A DNA stretch of 22,851 nucleotides from Chloroflexota bacterium (GTDB lineage Bacteria > Chloroflexota > Dehalococcoidia > UBA6926 > JACQUM01). This document shows, in pieces, positions 22,184 through 22,851 of the stretch (within the stretch, counting starts at the first letter, position 1; every line of letters starts with the position of its first letter). The position numbers were made by a program, and so were the translations under genes. The notes under the pieces are model-generated. The model had not been told where the DNA came from and searched no databases. It saw nothing but the letters and a program-made list of their open reading frames with translations. The stretch spans positions 1-22,851 of the forward strand of contig JACQUM010000087.1 in the NCBI GenBank assembly GCA_016210295.1, given 5' to 3'.

Positions 22184-22851
22184 CTAGTCCCGGACACCGG
22201 TGAGCTTCGCCAGCTTCAGCGTGTTGAACAGGGCCAGGGAGACGTACCACTTCACCCGGGTCCGCGTCGCGTCCTTCGTCTCCAGGGAGCCCACCCGCTC
22301 CACCTGGAGTCCCCCAGGCGCCGTGAGGCCCGCCAGCGCCCCCTCCCCCGCCAGGAGGGCATAGACCGTCGAGCAGTCCGTGCTCGTGCCCACCGTCTGG
22401 GCATCGGAGATCCAGTCGTTGATCCCCAGGGGGATGCCGTCGTAGAACTGGACCATCTGCCCGAACTCGTTCCGGTCGGAGACTACCACGCCCGACCCCG
22501 TGGCGCGGGAGAGGGCCGACAGCTTACGTCGGCTGCGGCGACTCATGAGAAGCAAGTCCGGCTTGCCCCCCTTCACCTTGTCGATCATCTCGTCCAGCTT
22601 CTCCAGGGTCAGCGTGGCGCCGTTGGTCCCCATGGAGACCGTCTGGCCCGACGTCGTCAGCTTCGAGACACCGTTGAAGCTGTTGGCGTCCCCGGCGGTG
22701 TCCCCGTTGATGAAGGTGTCCTCGAACTTGTGCTGGACCGCCTTGGCCTTCAACTGGATCACCGCCGCCTCCAGGTCCTGGATGTTAGAACGGGTGGCGG
22801 CCAGGAAGTTGTCCACGTCGGCGTCGCCGCCCAGGATGGACAGGGTCGCCG
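22184..22851 (-). CDS. Phage major capsid protein, HK97-like (partial at window edge)
   Basis: An incomplete gene: the reading frame stays open through the right edge (it reads ATLSILGGDADVDNFLAATR at the boundary), so the apparent GTG at 22816 is internal. The visible ~222 residues have KFEDTFINGD followed by FNGVSKL, which is typical of the E-loop/backbone region of HK97-fold coats, then LEKLDEMIDKVKGGKPDLLL, and the C-terminal GLQVERVGSLETKD and VKWYVSLALFNTLKLAKLTG strand/helix pattern. It builds the icosahedral shell; encapsulin-type shells share this fold, but the neighbouring virion genes favour a phage. R1-f follows the stop. Confidence 0.85.
   Translation of the reverse strand, partial: ATLSILGGDADVDNFLAATRSNIQDLEAAVIQLKAKAVQHKFEDTFINGDTAGDANSFNGVSKLTTSGQTVSMGTNGATLTLEKLDEMIDKVKGGKPDLLLMSRRSRRKLSALSRATGSGVVVSDRNEFGQMVQFYDGIPLGINDWISDAQTVGTSTDCSTVYALLAGEGALAGLTAPGGLQVERVGSLETKDATRTRVKWYVSLALFNTLKLAKLTGVRD

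Noticed and set aside
1..22851. CRISPR array
   Set aside because: The repeats present are dispersed palindromic elements between genes, with no regular repeat-spacer pattern and no cas genes.

Overview
The window is about 22.9 kb of GC-rich DNA (roughly 65% by eye) from a bacterial chromosome. Gene content and style suggest a Chloroflexota lineage, perhaps near Dehalococcoidia, probably from a metagenome or little-studied genome. The hints are the serA / class V aminotransferase / DUF1015 cluster, the style of the phage structural proteins, and the intergenic palindromic repeats. This placement is inference; no rRNA or tRNA gene is present to confirm it.

Layout. (1) Positions 1-314 hold no gene, only palindromic repeat sequence. 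(2) Positions 315-7153 are a minus-strand block read as ligA (NAD-dependent DNA ligase), a large unrecognised protein resembling the C-terminal half of phage-resistance DUF6079/BrxC-type proteins, pth (peptidyl-tRNA hydrolase), and a secreted zinc-metallopeptidase lipoprotein. (3) Positions 7492-12811, also minus, read as ribF, a class V aminotransferase, serA and a DUF1015 protein; the last three look like a serine/phosphoserine group. (4) Positions 13206-16394 are the only plus-strand genes: a Fic protein with visibly lower GC, then a tightly coupled CPBP protease - trpA - aroH unit. (5) Positions 16602-17015 carry a VanZ-like membrane protein on minus. (6) From 17102 to the right edge all genes are minus and phage-structural: an incomplete HK97-type capsid protein enters from the right edge, followed by small virion proteins, an adaptor/connector-like protein, a baseplate-hub-like protein and a small OB-fold-like protein. 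No terminase, portal, integrase or lysis gene is in view.

The most unusual signal is between the genes. A dispersed palindromic element (called R1 here) occurs six times. Each copy lies 0-15 nt after the stop codon of a minus-strand gene, in the same orientation: CCCTCACCCCC, then a strong hairpin of the type CCCCCTCTCCC/GGGAGAGGGGG, then a second hairpin around GGGGGACACCCC. One copy keeps its stem through a compensatory base-pair change. One copy lies in the pth/lipoprotein junction and appears to be read as the first residues of the lipoprotein. Two copies lie inside the phage-like cluster, suggesting that it has been resident for a long time. Two other palindromic families (R2, R3) fill other gaps, so most minus-strand unit ends in this window carry a fold-back element.

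Start sites were reassigned for ligA, serA, fic and the CPBP gene from Shine-Dalgarno, promoter and family evidence. All counts and distances were read by eye; no search was run.
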